From contig VCAZ01000001.1 of NCBI GenBank assembly GCA_005784505.1, forward strand, positions 11,468,597 to 11,532,596: a stretch of DNA of 64,000 nucleotides, read 5' to 3'. Position 1 is the stretch's first letter, and each line of letters starts with the position of its first letter. The notes beneath the pieces are model-generated. The model was not told where the DNA came from. It searched no databases and was given only the letters and a program-made list of their open reading frames with translations. This DNA comes from Bagarius yarrelli. Its lineage: Eukaryota; Chordata; Actinopteri; Siluriformes; Sisoridae. Both the position numbers and the translations under genes were made by a program. Of the stretch, positions 50,426-58,829 are shown in pieces.

Positions 50426-50927
50426 ATTCCATGTAGAAATTTACATTTACAGCATTTGGCAGACGCCCTTATCCAGAGCGACTTACATTTATCTCTTTTA
50501 TACAACTGAGCACGTGGGGGTAAAGGGCCCTGCTCAGGGGCCCCCGGGTTGTGGCTTGGTGGTGCTGGGAATCGGACCCCGGTCTTATAGGTATCAGTCC
50601 AACAACTTAACCACGGTGGGGAATTGGTAGCACTTACCCACTATGCTACCACTTCCCTAATTTAGATCTAAAAATTTTTAAATGTAATAGACCAATAGAC
50701 CAATCCAATATTTGAACTATTATCAAACAATTAATGCGTAGTCGCATTATAACGCATGTAGGAAGTTTTATACAAATGGATCTGTAACCACCAGCTAATA
50801 AACATCTTAAATATGACATAAATGCGGAGTCAGAACTCTATAAAGGCGGAACTCACCCGAGTCGCAGATAAACGAAGGCGAGACAGAGCAGCGCTTTAAT
50901 CATCCACTGGGTCAGGGATCTGGGCAT
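25861..50927 (-). CDS. wnt7b: Wnt7b secreted signalling ligand, whole coding span (4 coding exons plus an alternative first exon)
   Basis: Exons 50857-50927, 43727-43953, 32374-32645 and 25861-26340 total 1050 nt and splice in phase to 349 residues plus a TAA stop. All introns are GT-AG. Seen: an N-terminal hydrophobic signal segment; cysteine-rich Wnt fold; CHGVSGSC with Ser206, the site that Porcupine palmitoleoylates in this family; N-glycosylation sequons at Asn83, Asn127 and Asn295; and a C-terminal cysteine cluster ending ERTEVFTCK. Established for the family: Wnt7 ligands are secreted and bind Frizzled/LRP, and in brain endothelium need Reck and Gpr124. The run LSSVVALGANIICNKIPG and the exon 4 sequence fit Wnt7b better than my memory of Wnt7a. 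The introns (6.0, 11.1 and 6.9 kb) are loaded with transposons. Oddity: Gln329 where Wnts normally have His (CKFHWCC). The teleost co-ortholog (wnt7ba or wnt7bb) is not resolved. Confidence 0.95.
26610..26935. repeat. Possible retroelement fragment in wnt7b intron 3
   Basis: GGCCTGGATAGCCTGCAGGA then AAAAGTTCCTTCTTG near 26873 resembles a dispersed fish repeat (the GGAAGAAGCTGTTCCT type). By resemblance only. Confidence 0.35.
29576..30262 (-). pseudogene. DIRS-like pol fragment (RNase H end and tyrosine recombinase start)
   Basis: A 228-codon open stretch. Residues about 90-140 hold VAPYWPNKTKFSEL and the DLLSQERGT block. After a shift, the frame 29814-29527 reads LQSVELRALLTALTSITRVG and LQALSVDQAWE, like the recombinase N-terminal part. 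Tyrosine recombinases integrate DIRS DNA circles without target-site duplication. The catalytic R-H-R-Y set is not visible, so it is inactive. Confidence 0.75.
30320..30387. repeat. Near-perfect 68-bp palindrome (32-bp arms, 4-nt spacer)
   Basis: 30320-30351 is the exact reverse complement of 30356-30387, around GACG at 30352-30355. The left arm begins ACTCGACTAGGGAACC. It lies exactly between the gag-like and pol-like parts of the DIRS remnant. Confidence 0.95.
31311..32020 (+). mobile_element. 5'-truncated L2-type LINE, ORF2 3' end
   Basis: The frame 31497-31883 encodes a C-terminal RT-protein tail: LLRSLHWLPVAARIRFKTL, YKARNGAAPSYL, RLFSVLAPRWWNELP, FKRRLKTHLF, as in fish L2-clade elements. 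An upstream piece (31330-31490) continues the same protein in another frame (NYCNSLLAGLPL-like). It ends TCGCTCTGGACAAGAGCGTC then TGCTAAATG(TAAATG)n, a tail shared with the SINEs of this window. It is antisense to wnt7b, inside intron 3. Confidence 0.88.
32152..32323 (+). mobile_element. tRNA-derived SINE, family A, close to the wnt7b exon 3 donor
   Basis: Head GATGGCTTAGTGGTTAAGG (box-A-like), B-box-like TTTGATTCCC, core GCTGGGCCCCCAAACC, tail GCTCTGGATAAGGGTGTCTG then CCAAATGCTG. It ends about 50 bp from the exon 3 donor at 32373, antisense to the gene. Confidence 0.88.
32374..32645 (-). CDS. wnt7b: wnt7b coding exon 3
   Basis: The 272-nt exon encodes residues 100-190, from GSKEAAFTYAITAAG through the GCDREKQGYYNQ and WKWGGCSADI blocks to NNEAGRK. 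The acceptor is TTTCCCCAG|GC and the donor is AGAAAG|GTAATT. Asn127 in GNMS is a glycosylation sequon. WKWGGCS and FVDAREIKKNARRLMN are hallmark Wnt sequences. An antisense SINE ends about 50 bp from its donor (32323 against 32373). Confidence 0.96.
32879..33836. mobile_element. Family D element, apparently split by a later insertion
   Basis: 32879-33030 matches the family D left part (TCAGTTCATCCCAAAAATTC, CATTGACATGCTGG). 33768-33836 matches its right end (GTGCTCACAAACTTTTGGCC then ATATAGTGTA). Between them 33200-33430 resembles another dispersed repeat (TAGTGGAGCTGAGACAGAGA, GAAGCCAGTGCAACTCATAC). Confidence 0.5.
33840..40830. other. wnt7b intron 2 interior without genes
   Basis: AT-rich, with poly(A) at 34259-34275 and a (TA)n tract at 39143-39206. 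Short frames lack domains. 37265-37340 is GC-richer but unassigned. Confidence 0.5.
39143..39206. repeat. (AT)n microsatellite
   Basis: About 64 bp of TA dinucleotides. Confidence 0.98.
41709..42311 (-). pseudogene. DIRS-like RNase H to tyrosine recombinase fragment
   Basis: This 200-codon stretch opens in RNase H and runs through a linker (HCPLWFSLVYLGPL) into the recombinase core-binding part. It lacks the catalytic recombinase domain. It is the longest open remnant of the element. Confidence 0.78.
42985..43269 (-). pseudogene. DIRS-like gag fragment
   Basis: 94 codons with AMLQAYQGDLLREG, a block I associate with fish DIRS gag proteins. The frame breaks at both ends. Confidence 0.6.
43727..43953 (-). 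CDS. wnt7b: wnt7b coding exon 2
   Basis: The 227-nt exon encodes residues 24-100 of the 349-residue form, from ALSSVVALGANIICNKIPG to QELRVG. The acceptor follows a pyrimidine run (CTTCCCCCTAAG|GG) and the donor is GTAG|GTCAGT. It holds the first conserved cysteines (Cys38, Cys52, Cys73, Cys84) and the NCS glycosylation sequon at Asn83. The entry phase (two bases carried) matches both first exons and the exit phase (one base) matches exon 3. Confidence 0.96.
43990..47480. other. wnt7b intron 1 interior, no gene
   Basis: AT-rich sequence with short domain-less frames. 44540-44600 has a possible SINE scrap (GTGGTTCAAATCCTGACC). Nothing else was recognised. Confidence 0.45.
47487..47545. repeat. 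(AAT)n followed by (ATT)n, self-complementary
   Basis: An AAT run switches to an ATT run at about 47520, so the two halves can pair as a long AT hairpin. Confidence 0.95.
48078..48300 (+). mobile_element. tRNA-derived SINE, family B
   Basis: B-box-like GGGGGTTCAAATCCCAGCAC, then a body unlike family A: CTGCTCTGTACCCCATGGGA, CCTAACAAGCTGGGACATGT and an end TTTCAGTGTCTTGTAATGTA. A relative is at 55736-55918. Confidence 0.72.
48575..48657 (-). CDS. wnt7b: wnt7b alternative coding exon 1b
   Basis: ATG at 48657-48655 opens 27 codons plus two bases, starting MIVFSSRTVLLSVYYPQ and ending in a hydrophobic run closing on SGSY. The donor is TACCT|GTAAGT (intron from 48574). Spliced to exon 2 it reads GSYLALSSVV in frame, with the same two-base phase as exon 1a, giving 353 residues. 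It lies in CpG-rich DNA about 2.2 kb inside intron 1a. I recall vertebrate Wnt7b entries with an N-terminus of the type SVYYPQIFLILTSG, which supports a real alternative first exon. Transcript evidence cannot be seen here. A three-codon upstream ORF (48665-48654) overlaps this start. Confidence 0.82.
48654..48665 (-). promoter_or_regulatory. Three-codon upstream ORF overlapping the exon 1b start
   Basis: On the minus strand ATG TCA CGA TGA ends inside the main start: the TGA shares two bases with the exon 1b ATG (an ATGA overlap). If both are in the mRNA, such an arrangement could lower translation or allow reinitiation. The sequence is plain; the regulatory role is inference. Confidence 0.4.
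48913..48961. repeat. (CT)n microsatellite upstream of wnt7b exon 1b
   Basis: About 48 bp, one interruption (TTTCTCG). It reads as (GA)n on the gene strand, about 250 bp 5' of the exon 1b ATG. Confidence 0.97.
49690..50145. mobile_element. Internally deleted Tc1-like element in wnt7b intron 1a
   Basis: Ends ACAACTTTTGCACAGTACTG then TAT, a known Tc1-type terminus. The body contains GGTAATTCCAGACAGCCTCG then ATCTCAATG, a transposase-gene remnant. The left end is not defined. Confidence 0.55.
50380..50423. repeat. (GA)n microsatellite
   Basis: About 44 bp of AG dinucleotides next to a SINE. Confidence 0.97.
50439..50657 (-). mobile_element. tRNA-derived SINE, family A, full length
   Basis: The plus strand begins ATTTACATTTACAGCATTTG then GCAGACGCCCTTATCCAGAG, a consensus-like tail. 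It ends TATGCTACCACTTCCC with a small duplication (AACTTAACCACGGTGGGG...). It is 200 bp from wnt7b exon 1a. Confidence 0.87.
50857..50927 (-). CDS. wnt7b: wnt7b coding exon 1a (canonical N-terminus)
   Basis: ATG at 50927-50925 opens 23 codons plus two bases, starting MPRSLTQWM and ending VYLRL-G. It is a basic start followed by a hydrophobic stretch (IKALLCLAFVYL), as expected of a signal peptide. The donor is CTCGG|GTGAGT (intron from 50856). Joined to exon 2 it reads LRLGALSSVV, which matches the known Wnt7b junction. It is too short for an ORF caller to report. An AT-rich motif reading AATAAAAAC on the minus strand near 51238-51248 could mark a core promoter, but this is weak. Confidence 0.9.
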
Positions 50928-51450
50928 GGTGTTAGAAAGCGCTGTGCTCGGGCCATTAACTCAACACACTCCACTCACATTGGCACTTCACTTCAGCGTG
51001 GAGACAGAAGAATGTATATCTGTCTGCCAGACAATGTGCTCCGACCTCCTGTAAACGCTTCAGGAATCCGATACCCATAGTGAAAGTCAAAATTAAGCTA
51101 ATAGATGCTATGCAGTCTTTGGTTTATAGCAGAACACGGGCTGCAACACATGCACACATCCACGCGCGCGCGCACACACAGGGCGAAGAGACTACTTTTC
51201 TTCGTCGCGCTCTTTGTTTTAAACGTGGGCCAGAGTTGTGTTTTTATTCTTCTTCTCGTCAGGTGAACCTGCTTCTCAAGTTCCCTCTTCGGCACTTTCT
51301 CTCCTCCTCTCCCTCCCGGCGGAATGCAGAAGGTGGGGGCTATTAGGTTCCAAAGCGCATCGACTGCTAGTGCTCGGTGACCTGACGACATCTTACAGGT
51401 GTGTTAAGCCACGCCCACATCGTTTATGTTCGCCGCTGCTGTGATTTACA
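50928..51450 (-). promoter_or_regulatory. wnt7b: Putative promoter/5' UTR region of wnt7b exon 1a
   Basis: CpG-containing, GC-richer DNA lies just 5' of the exon 1a ATG (alternating CG near 51160, CGTCGCGCTC near 51205, CCCTCCCGGCGG near 51310). A minus-strand AATAAAAAC near 51243 resembles a TATA element. A CCAAT-like ATTGG lies near 50979 on the plus strand. This is position-based inference; no transcription start is visible. Confidence 0.45.
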
Positions 51451-51469
51451 CACAGTTTAAGGAGCCTTC

Positions 51470-52520
51470 ATTATACAGTGGGGTTTTGATATGATCAATG
51501 ACAGTGATGATTTTTAGGGAATGGGGAATATAAACCTTGTTTGGATTAAATTATGCCTGCGATGAATTAATAAAAGCTATAGAAGTTATTTGTGGTTTCG
51601 GGGTTAAATCAATTTAAAACGATTTGTTGTGGTGGAAGGGTTGTATCACTTAAATCAGCTTTAGTTAACTATAGTGAAGATGGGTTAAGCAACATGTTAA
51701 GATAGGTTAGCTTTTTGTGATGGATTGGTTGTATCGACAAAAGCTAGTTCAGCTAGTTGTGATGGGGTGGTTTGGTCAATAAAAGCTAGAAAAGATTGTT
51801 ATGATAAAGGTGATTAAATCAATGAAAATTTGTTTAGTTGAAGTGAAACCCCATCTCAACCATAAGCAAAACTTCTAAAGGTTACGTATGTAACTATGGT
51901 TCCCCAAGGGGTCACAACGCTTTGACCGAGTTCCTGATGGGAAACCAAAGTTTTCTTAACCAAAGGTGATTTGTCCCTATATGCCAGAATCTCTTTCCTT
52001 CTTTGGAAAACTTGCTTTTTTGCCTTTAAGCCTCTGCTCTCATCCTAGGTGTCATCATGGACAATAAACTGCCCGTTTCCTTTCCTGTTGCTAATTTGAC
52101 ATGGTTCTGTCATCATATATAATATTAGAAGGATTTTGACATTGTTATCCACGAAGGCTACTTAGTTGCTTGAGCACTCTTTGGTTATTTCGAAACAAGC
52201 TTACTGCAACTTGCTTTTAGCAGCAGAGGTGAAGCTAGAGTTTTCAGTGCTCGAGAACAAAGTCAGTTTTCTGTCATGCTTTCCCAAATATTTTTAATTT
52301 TTAGAACATGAAAACTTGCATTTCGTGGCATATTTTAGGGTATAAAGAGGATGAAAAAAGTTAAATAATTAAGACAACAATGGTACTTTAAAGATATCAT
52401 TGGGGAAAACAATTTATTCTTAAATGTATTCATAATTATGTAACATCAATTTGGTGCCCCCAGATGCTGTGCCCAGGGACAGATGTCATCCAATTAGATT
52501 TTAGTTTCTATATGCTGCCA
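51470..52520. other. Upstream flank with a DIRS-terminus-like scrap
   Basis: 51878-51955 reads AAGGTTACGTATGTAACTAT then GGTTCCCC, with ACAACGCTTTGACCGAG, like DIRS terminal sequence. The rest is unassigned. Confidence 0.45.
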
Positions 52521-52527
52521 TGTTAAT

Positions 52528-53085
52528 TCAATCTGCCAAAGCCTTCAGAATTAGTTGCCCATGTAACTTAAATTATATTAGTAGTAATATAGTTAGTTAA
52601 TATTATTAAACCAAACAGATTTTAAAACCCGCTCCCTGAAACCTGCTAGCTGGCGCACTATGACATCAGCATTTTTCCGTCCTTTGATTGGTTGATCAGA
52701 GTAAATTCTTACAGCCTAGCACAGACTAGCAAATCTCGTCTGTCTAGTTGAAATTAGATTTTTTATGCCCACAGTGGCTGACAGAGGAGGAGAAATTAAC
52801 TTTATCTCTGACATACGTAAAAATATGTTTTTAATGCAGACGTTTAGGCTGAAAAGTAAGATATCGTGGGGCTAACCCCCAAGATAATAGCTTGTCTCAG
52901 CCTGGAAAAGAGTTGGCTTACAGCCTTTAAATGTATTATGTATTTTATTTTTTTTGTGATATTATATTAATATTAATATAAATATTGATTCTGAACTGCT
53001 CCTGAACTGAGTCTTAATGGGTTTCTTACTTTAATAAAAATGTTTAATGTGATAATGGTGGTATTAAAAGGTGTATCAACCCCAC
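52528..53085 (+). mobile_element. Non-autonomous element, family E, copy 2
   Basis: Inverted relative of 14095-14873 with the same block order: CCAAAGCCTTCAGAATTAG at the start, GGTATTAAAAGGTGTATCA near the end, and the AT-rich ATATTAATATTAATATAA between. It differs by small indels. Confidence 0.7.
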
Positions 53086-53089
53086 TGAA

Positions 53090-55730
53090 GGTTTTTTTTT
53101 ACATGCAGCATGGGAAGCATATATTTCTTACTACTGACATTTACTTGTAGTACATTTGTAGTATATTTCTGACAGCAATAAAAAATCACATAATATATTG
53201 TATATATATATATATTATAATAATATACATATTATAAATCTGTGTTAAAGTATTTTAAGAGAAATGTGCCTATAGTAAGAAAATGTGCCTTCAAAGAGAA
53301 TCGGCTGTGCGTGACATAAACCACATCAACCTGTATTAAACTTTGGTTAGCAGTCTTTCTCTCTTGCACTCTCTCTCTGTATTTCTGTAACTTGAATACA
53401 CTAAATTATTAACATGATGTCATTGTTGAGTGTACCATATGCACATTTTTTTAAAAATTTTGTATTGTTTAATTAATACACCAGGATTGTCAGTGTCAGT
53501 TATAATAACAAGGAGTCTTTCCAATAAAATCAAACACAAATAAAACTGCAATTCCTCATGTTTTTGATTTATTTGGGGTATGTACTGTAACTCATCTTAG
53601 TAAATGAGACAATGGTGATGTAAACAAAAAGAAGAACAAAGAGTCTTTGTTCTATATCCGTTTTTATAATCTTTGAAAAAAGCATTCACATAGGGTTACT
53701 AATACCAAATGGTTGTTGGTATGAGTAGACGTCAGTATAAAATTCCACAAGGGTCTTAAACAGGCACGTTTTTTGAAGTTTTGCTGTAAAATGATGGTAG
53801 TGTTTGTCCATGTGGACGAAGGGTGGGGATTTTTCTAATTTGCTTAAATTAAACTCTTCAAACAAAAGTCACGTTTTATAGAGTGCTTTTGTCAAGACAT
53901 GAGTTAGTTTTGTGTCTTTTTATTTCATACCAGATCACGTCATACTTGTGTATACATGTTTGCAGATAGTCAACAAATGTTCTTTTTAGACTGAATGCCT
54001 TTTCAAGACGAACCCTGGTAAGATTTGGAAAATATTACAAACATTCTCTTATAGATGACTAGATGACAGCTGTAGAACGAACACACCACACTGACACTGT
54101 GATTTTTCTGAACAAGGTATGCATCGACACCTGAAAATTAAACTTCACTAGAAACACAAATCTGTGTATTTGCTACCAGAGTATGTGAGTAAAGTGGAGT
54201 ATAGCAGCATAATTTTGAATGAAGTTTGGAGCAGGTTTTTTTTTTTTTAAATCAGAGAAATCATTAATCTCATTGTATAACAGTACAATGACAATAAAAG
54301 CATTCTATACTATTGTGGTCTCATGTAGTCTGGCACTAAAACACAACTATAAATACATAGCTTATAGTGTATTTACCGGTAGTTCATAACTAACATAATG
54401 TAGGTCTCTACTCTTGCTATAGATCTCACATAACAAATACATACAAATAAAAATAAAAATAACCACTCTTTATTGTTTAATTTATAGTGAATGTTAATAT
54501 TATGTTTATAATATTTTTGTCTTTTAAGCAGTACACTCACATTTCATTCCATCAGTGAAATAAACATCATTTTAAATAAGTATTAACAAATATAAATATT
54601 TTTGATACATCTGACATCAGATTCGCCAGGAAAGAAGAATTATTTATCTATCTATCTCTAAGACACCTACATCATGATATATATAAAGCGTGAAAGCTTG
54701 AGTACTTTATTTCAGAAATTTGTTCGATGCTTGATTGTTTTCTTCTCTTATTTTTCAAAAATTACCTTATTGTGATTTTAATAAAAATATATTTTAGAAA
54801 TATAAATGACTTTTTATTAAATGTATTAGCAGTTTTTTCAGACATTTTCCCTCACCAACTTGATGCAAATGTAATTTTAATGAATGAAAAATGTTCAATT
54901 GTAGGCAGTGCTCAGCTTGCAACAGTTTTTAAGCCAATACTGCAGATGTGATTTTTGGACTGTCACGTCTCATTGTTTATCGCCATGCTTTGCTGTGGTT
55001 TCAGAACAGCTGCATAAGCAAATTTACTTAGTTATATCTGCTATTCCATCTTATCTGGCTTATCCAGATATAAATGATGCATCTGGTCTTTCCAGCTGAA
55101 AATCAGCACCACGTCTTGAATACATGAGCTTAAAAGTCATATTTTATGTTTATTCATTTAAAAACATCCATAAAAAAACAAAGAGCAAAACACCAAAGAG
55201 CTAACTTTCTCATGTATGTGTTTTTTTTTAATTTCCAAAGCAACCCCCAACCCCAGACATGGCTCAGGATGTCTGCATCGATTTACCCTTTCATACATGG
55301 CTTGTGATGCTTTGCCAGAAACCACTAAAATTGATTAGAACAGTTCTGAGGCTTTAAAGTTAAACTCTACTGTGCCTCTTTATCTTTAAGTAAAGCGATT
55401 GTGATTTCCTCCTGATCTGTTCTTGTGCCAATGACATGGTGACATTACTGCAAAACTGCTGTTTATGAAAGGTCTCAGTACTCTGTATGATTCACAGTGG
55501 GAGGTTATGAACCATGAGAATGCTGGGGTCTTGGAGATAAGAGCTTAATGGCTGGATTAAGTTTCAAGTCAAGTAAACTAGATACCTGCCTCTTTTTACA
55601 CTTTTTTGCAGAGGTTAAAAAAAAGGAAACAAATTAATGCAGAACTTATACTGCAAAATTTCTTGGTTCCAAACTTTTTAAAATAATCATATGCATCATC
55701 AACAGTTTTTAATCAAGTAGCACATCTGCA
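53090..55730. other. AT-rich upstream flank, no gene
   Basis: No repeat or gene recognised apart from low-complexity AT. 55240-55560 is less AT-rich and looks unique. Confidence 0.5.
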
Positions 55731-55735
55731 TTACA

Positions 55736-55918
55736 GGGCTTTGTAACGGTTGATGATCAGGATTTAAGCCCAACCGCTTCCGCTGTTAGGCCCTAACTTT
55801 CTCTGCTTCATTAGCTCCAAATCATGGCTGACTCTGTGCTTCAACCCCCAACTTTCTATGCTGGGATTTGTGAATAAATAAATTTCACTGTGCTGTAACG
55901 TAAATGTGACAAATAATG
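55736..55918 (+). mobile_element. tRNA-derived SINE, family B
   Basis: Diverged tRNA-like head, then GGCTGACTCTGTGCTTCAAC, CCCAACTTTCTATGCTGGGA and the tail ATTTCACTGTGCTGTAACGT then AAATGTGACAAATAATGG. Confidence 0.72.
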
Positions 55919-55981
55919 GACAATGGTATCAAAACACCTGAGCAGCACATCCATGTTTGTATAGATTTAGTCTCACTCTTA

Positions 55982-56155
55982 TTCATTTACAGCATTTGGC
56001 AGACGCCCTTATCCAGAGCGACTTACATTTATCTCATTTACACAACTGAGCAATTGGGGGCCTTGCTCAGGGGTCGAGCAGTGGTGGCTTGGGAATTGAA
56101 CCCACAATCTTCAGGTTGGCAGTCCAACACCTTAACCATAAGCCACCACTTCCCC
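55982..56155 (-). mobile_element. tRNA-derived SINE, family A
   Basis: The plus strand carries ATTTACAGCATTTGGCAGAC at the left and CACCTTAACCATAAGCCACC at the right, separated by only about 65 bp from the family B SINE. Confidence 0.86.
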
Positions 56156-56284
56156 ATTCATAATTTACCATTTACATCTCTGGAAATGCATTCAACTAGA
56201 TTTTGGAGTGTGGCTTTAGAGATTTTTCGATTCAGCCACAATATAATTCGTAAGTTCACACGCTAATGTTAAGGGATATGCGGT

Positions 56285-56596
56285 GCGGACTGTGTTTCAG
56301 TTTATCCCAATGGTGTTTAATGGAGTTGGGTTCATGGCTTTGTGTATGACAGTTGAGGTTTTTTACTCCAACTATAATACATCATGTCTTCACTGAGCTC
56401 AGGAGATGTGTTTACTGGGGCAGTGTTATGCTTGAACATTGTTCGGACTCTCAGTCCTAGTGAATAGCAATCCTAATGCTTCAGCATATAGAGACATTCT
56501 AGACAACACTGGACTTTTAACTTTGTCACAACAGTGTGGGACATAATTATAAGTGTGCTGGTAAAGTGTCTACAAACTTTTCAACATATAGTGTAA
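56285..56596. mobile_element. Interspersed element, family D, copy 3
   Basis: Shares GTTTCAGTTTATCCCAATGG, TCTTCACTGAGCTCAGGAGA and the end GTCTACAAACTTTTCAACAT then ATAGTGTA with copy 1. Confidence 0.68.
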
Positions 56597-56790
56597 TTAG
56601 AGCAGTGTTAGAATTCTTTGGACAATAAAGTCATGATGTGTTATTTGGGAGTGCTCTCACACCTTTTTAAAAGGCAGGCTATTTGGTGGATTGGTGCCTC
56701 TAAATAAACCCCCAGTGGTGAATTAGCATTAGTAGCATACACTATAATACTATAAAAAAAAAATGAAATCCACTGTTTAACACAGTACAT

Positions 56791-56926
56791 CATTTACATT
56801 TACGGAACTTGGCAGACGTCCCTATCCAAAGCGACTTACATTTATCTCTTTTAAACAACTGAGCAATTGGGGCATCGAACACCAGTCCTTTAATCAGCAC
56901 TTTAACCACTGTGCTATCACCTTCCA
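56791..56926 (-). mobile_element. tRNA-derived SINE, family A, core-deleted
   Basis: Tail CATTTACATTTACGGAACTT then GGCAGACGTCCC, box A complement CTTTAACCACTGTGCTATCA; about 50 bp of the core is missing. Confidence 0.82.
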
Positions 56927-57362
56927 CATCAATGCACTACACTTTCAATTAAAGAGATAAAATACAATATATATTTTATATACAGCTAACAAATACTTTA
57001 CATAATTAATAAAAAATAGTGAATCCTTATGATTAGAACATTTCTCTAACAATTACAATATGATTTGTATATGCACCACTTTACACAAAAATTGAACCAA
57101 TTTGATGCATTCATATTTTTTAAAAGATTGGTGTTTATCTTTTCAGGACAGTTCCATAGAATCTATGGTAAAGCACAGAGAAGCGGTTCTGGGGGGGTCA
57201 TAGAGTACAACACTTCAAAAATAAAACACACTATACTGTTTTATCTAAAACCATTTTAAGGTTTTGTGGTCGACACACAGAGCTAAAGACAAATATTGAT
57301 TTTGTATTCGATGTCAAATTCGATCTGTATTTTAAACCTTTGTAACTATTTTGGCATAATTA

Positions 57363-57552
57363 TTTACATTTACATTATGGTTTTTGGCAGACTCTGTTAT
57401 CCAGAGAAACTTTAAATAAACTCATTTGCACAACAAAGCAGTTGAGGATTAAAGCCTTGCTTAAGGGCCCAACATTAGCAGCTTGATAGTGCTTGTGATT
57501 TAAACTCACCAGCTTTTATTAAATAAGTCAACATCTTAACCACTGTGGTAAT
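57363..57552 (-). mobile_element. tRNA-derived SINE, family A, diverged
   Basis: TTTACATTTACATTATGGTT then TTTGGCAGAC, core TTGCTTAAGGGCCCAACATT, end CATCTTAACCACTGTGGTAA. Confidence 0.8.
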
Positions 57553-58546
57553 ACATTTGATTATCTAGTTATGTTGTTTCTTTGTCCTCACATATTAGAT
57601 CTTTGGCATATCCTGGTATTTAGTATTAAGCACCCATGTGCCCAGCTCACCAACAAAAAAAAAGTAATGCCATTTGAACATTTTGATCATTTTCATAGGC
57701 AAAGGCATTCATTTTGATATAAAAAAAAAAATACAACAATTTTGTTGTGGTGCCAAAGACATTTGAAAGAGTTCAAGCCTTGTATTTCCCTCAGTAAAGG
57801 CTTTTTTGTCATCTGGGTGGTGTCTAAGGGGCTACGTAAAAATGCACCTTAAAATGTACTATAAAATTAGAAAATTAACTACAATGCTAAAACTGCCGTT
57901 TTTCTGGCTTTTTTGTTTCTTATTATTTTGCATTGAAAACTGTAATTATTCTGTAGTTGACTGTTACTAAGTAACTCAAGATGAAAGGCTCAGGATGAGG
58001 CACCCACATGTGAAAGCAAAACGAGAAGTGTAAATATTGATTTTTGGTAACTATTTCCCACCCTGAGCATTCAGAATTTCTTTATTTACAGGAACATGCA
58101 GTTTGCCATGTGGAGTTTCACTGAGTTGGCACATAAATGCAGTAACTAAAGTGTGCATTTATCAAAGGAGGGGCCTGATATTAATTCTCTTTCTCTCTCG
58201 CTATCTCTCTCTCTCTTTCTTTTTCTCTCTCTCCCACAATCACTAACAAACTCATTCATGAATCTACTGGCATACATCGGTGGCTGTTTGAACTAGGCCT
58301 TATGCAAACACAAACTTCCTTTTAGCCTACTGTGACACTAAATATATTGATCCCCTGGTCGTGGAGACATGTCATTATTATTGCACATTCCTATTTATAT
58401 TTACAGAAATGCAAAGTTCGTATAGACTTACGCACCTCTTTTCATTATGAAAATAAGGCATTTACATATTATATTACATATTAACCCAAAGTGAATGGTG
58501 TTAAATGGTGTCTAATTGAATGTTAAAGATTTGCATAATTAAAGTC

Positions 58547-58624
58547 TATATTACAGGAATTATTATATAAGCTATCAGGAAATATATTACAGGAATTATT
58601 ATATAAGCTATCAGGAAATATATT
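58547..58624. repeat. Perfect 36-bp tandem duplication
   Basis: 58547-58582 is repeated exactly at 58583-58618, with six more bases of a third unit. The unit begins TATATTACAGGAATTATTAT. A recent slippage or repair duplication. Confidence 0.95.
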
Positions 58625-58699
58625 TGAGTACCCTAGTATGGACTCTCCTTGCTAAGTCCAAAATGTTATCAGGAGCTGCAGAATTAATTACACAGCATG

Positions 58700-58829
58700 C
58701 ATGGCAGTGGCTCAAATGATTAGGGTGCTGAGTTGTTGATTGGAAGACCTGGGTTCAAGCCCCACCACTACCACCCAGCCACTGTTGGGCCCTTTACTCC
58801 TCCTGCTTCAGGGGTGCTGTTTCTGGGTT
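58700..58829 (+). mobile_element. tRNA-derived SINE, truncated 3'
   Basis: Head ATGGCAGTGGCTCAAATGAT then TAGGGTGCTG, B-box-like GGGTTCAAGCCCC, core CCACTGTTGGGCCC. The tail is missing. Confidence 0.75.
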
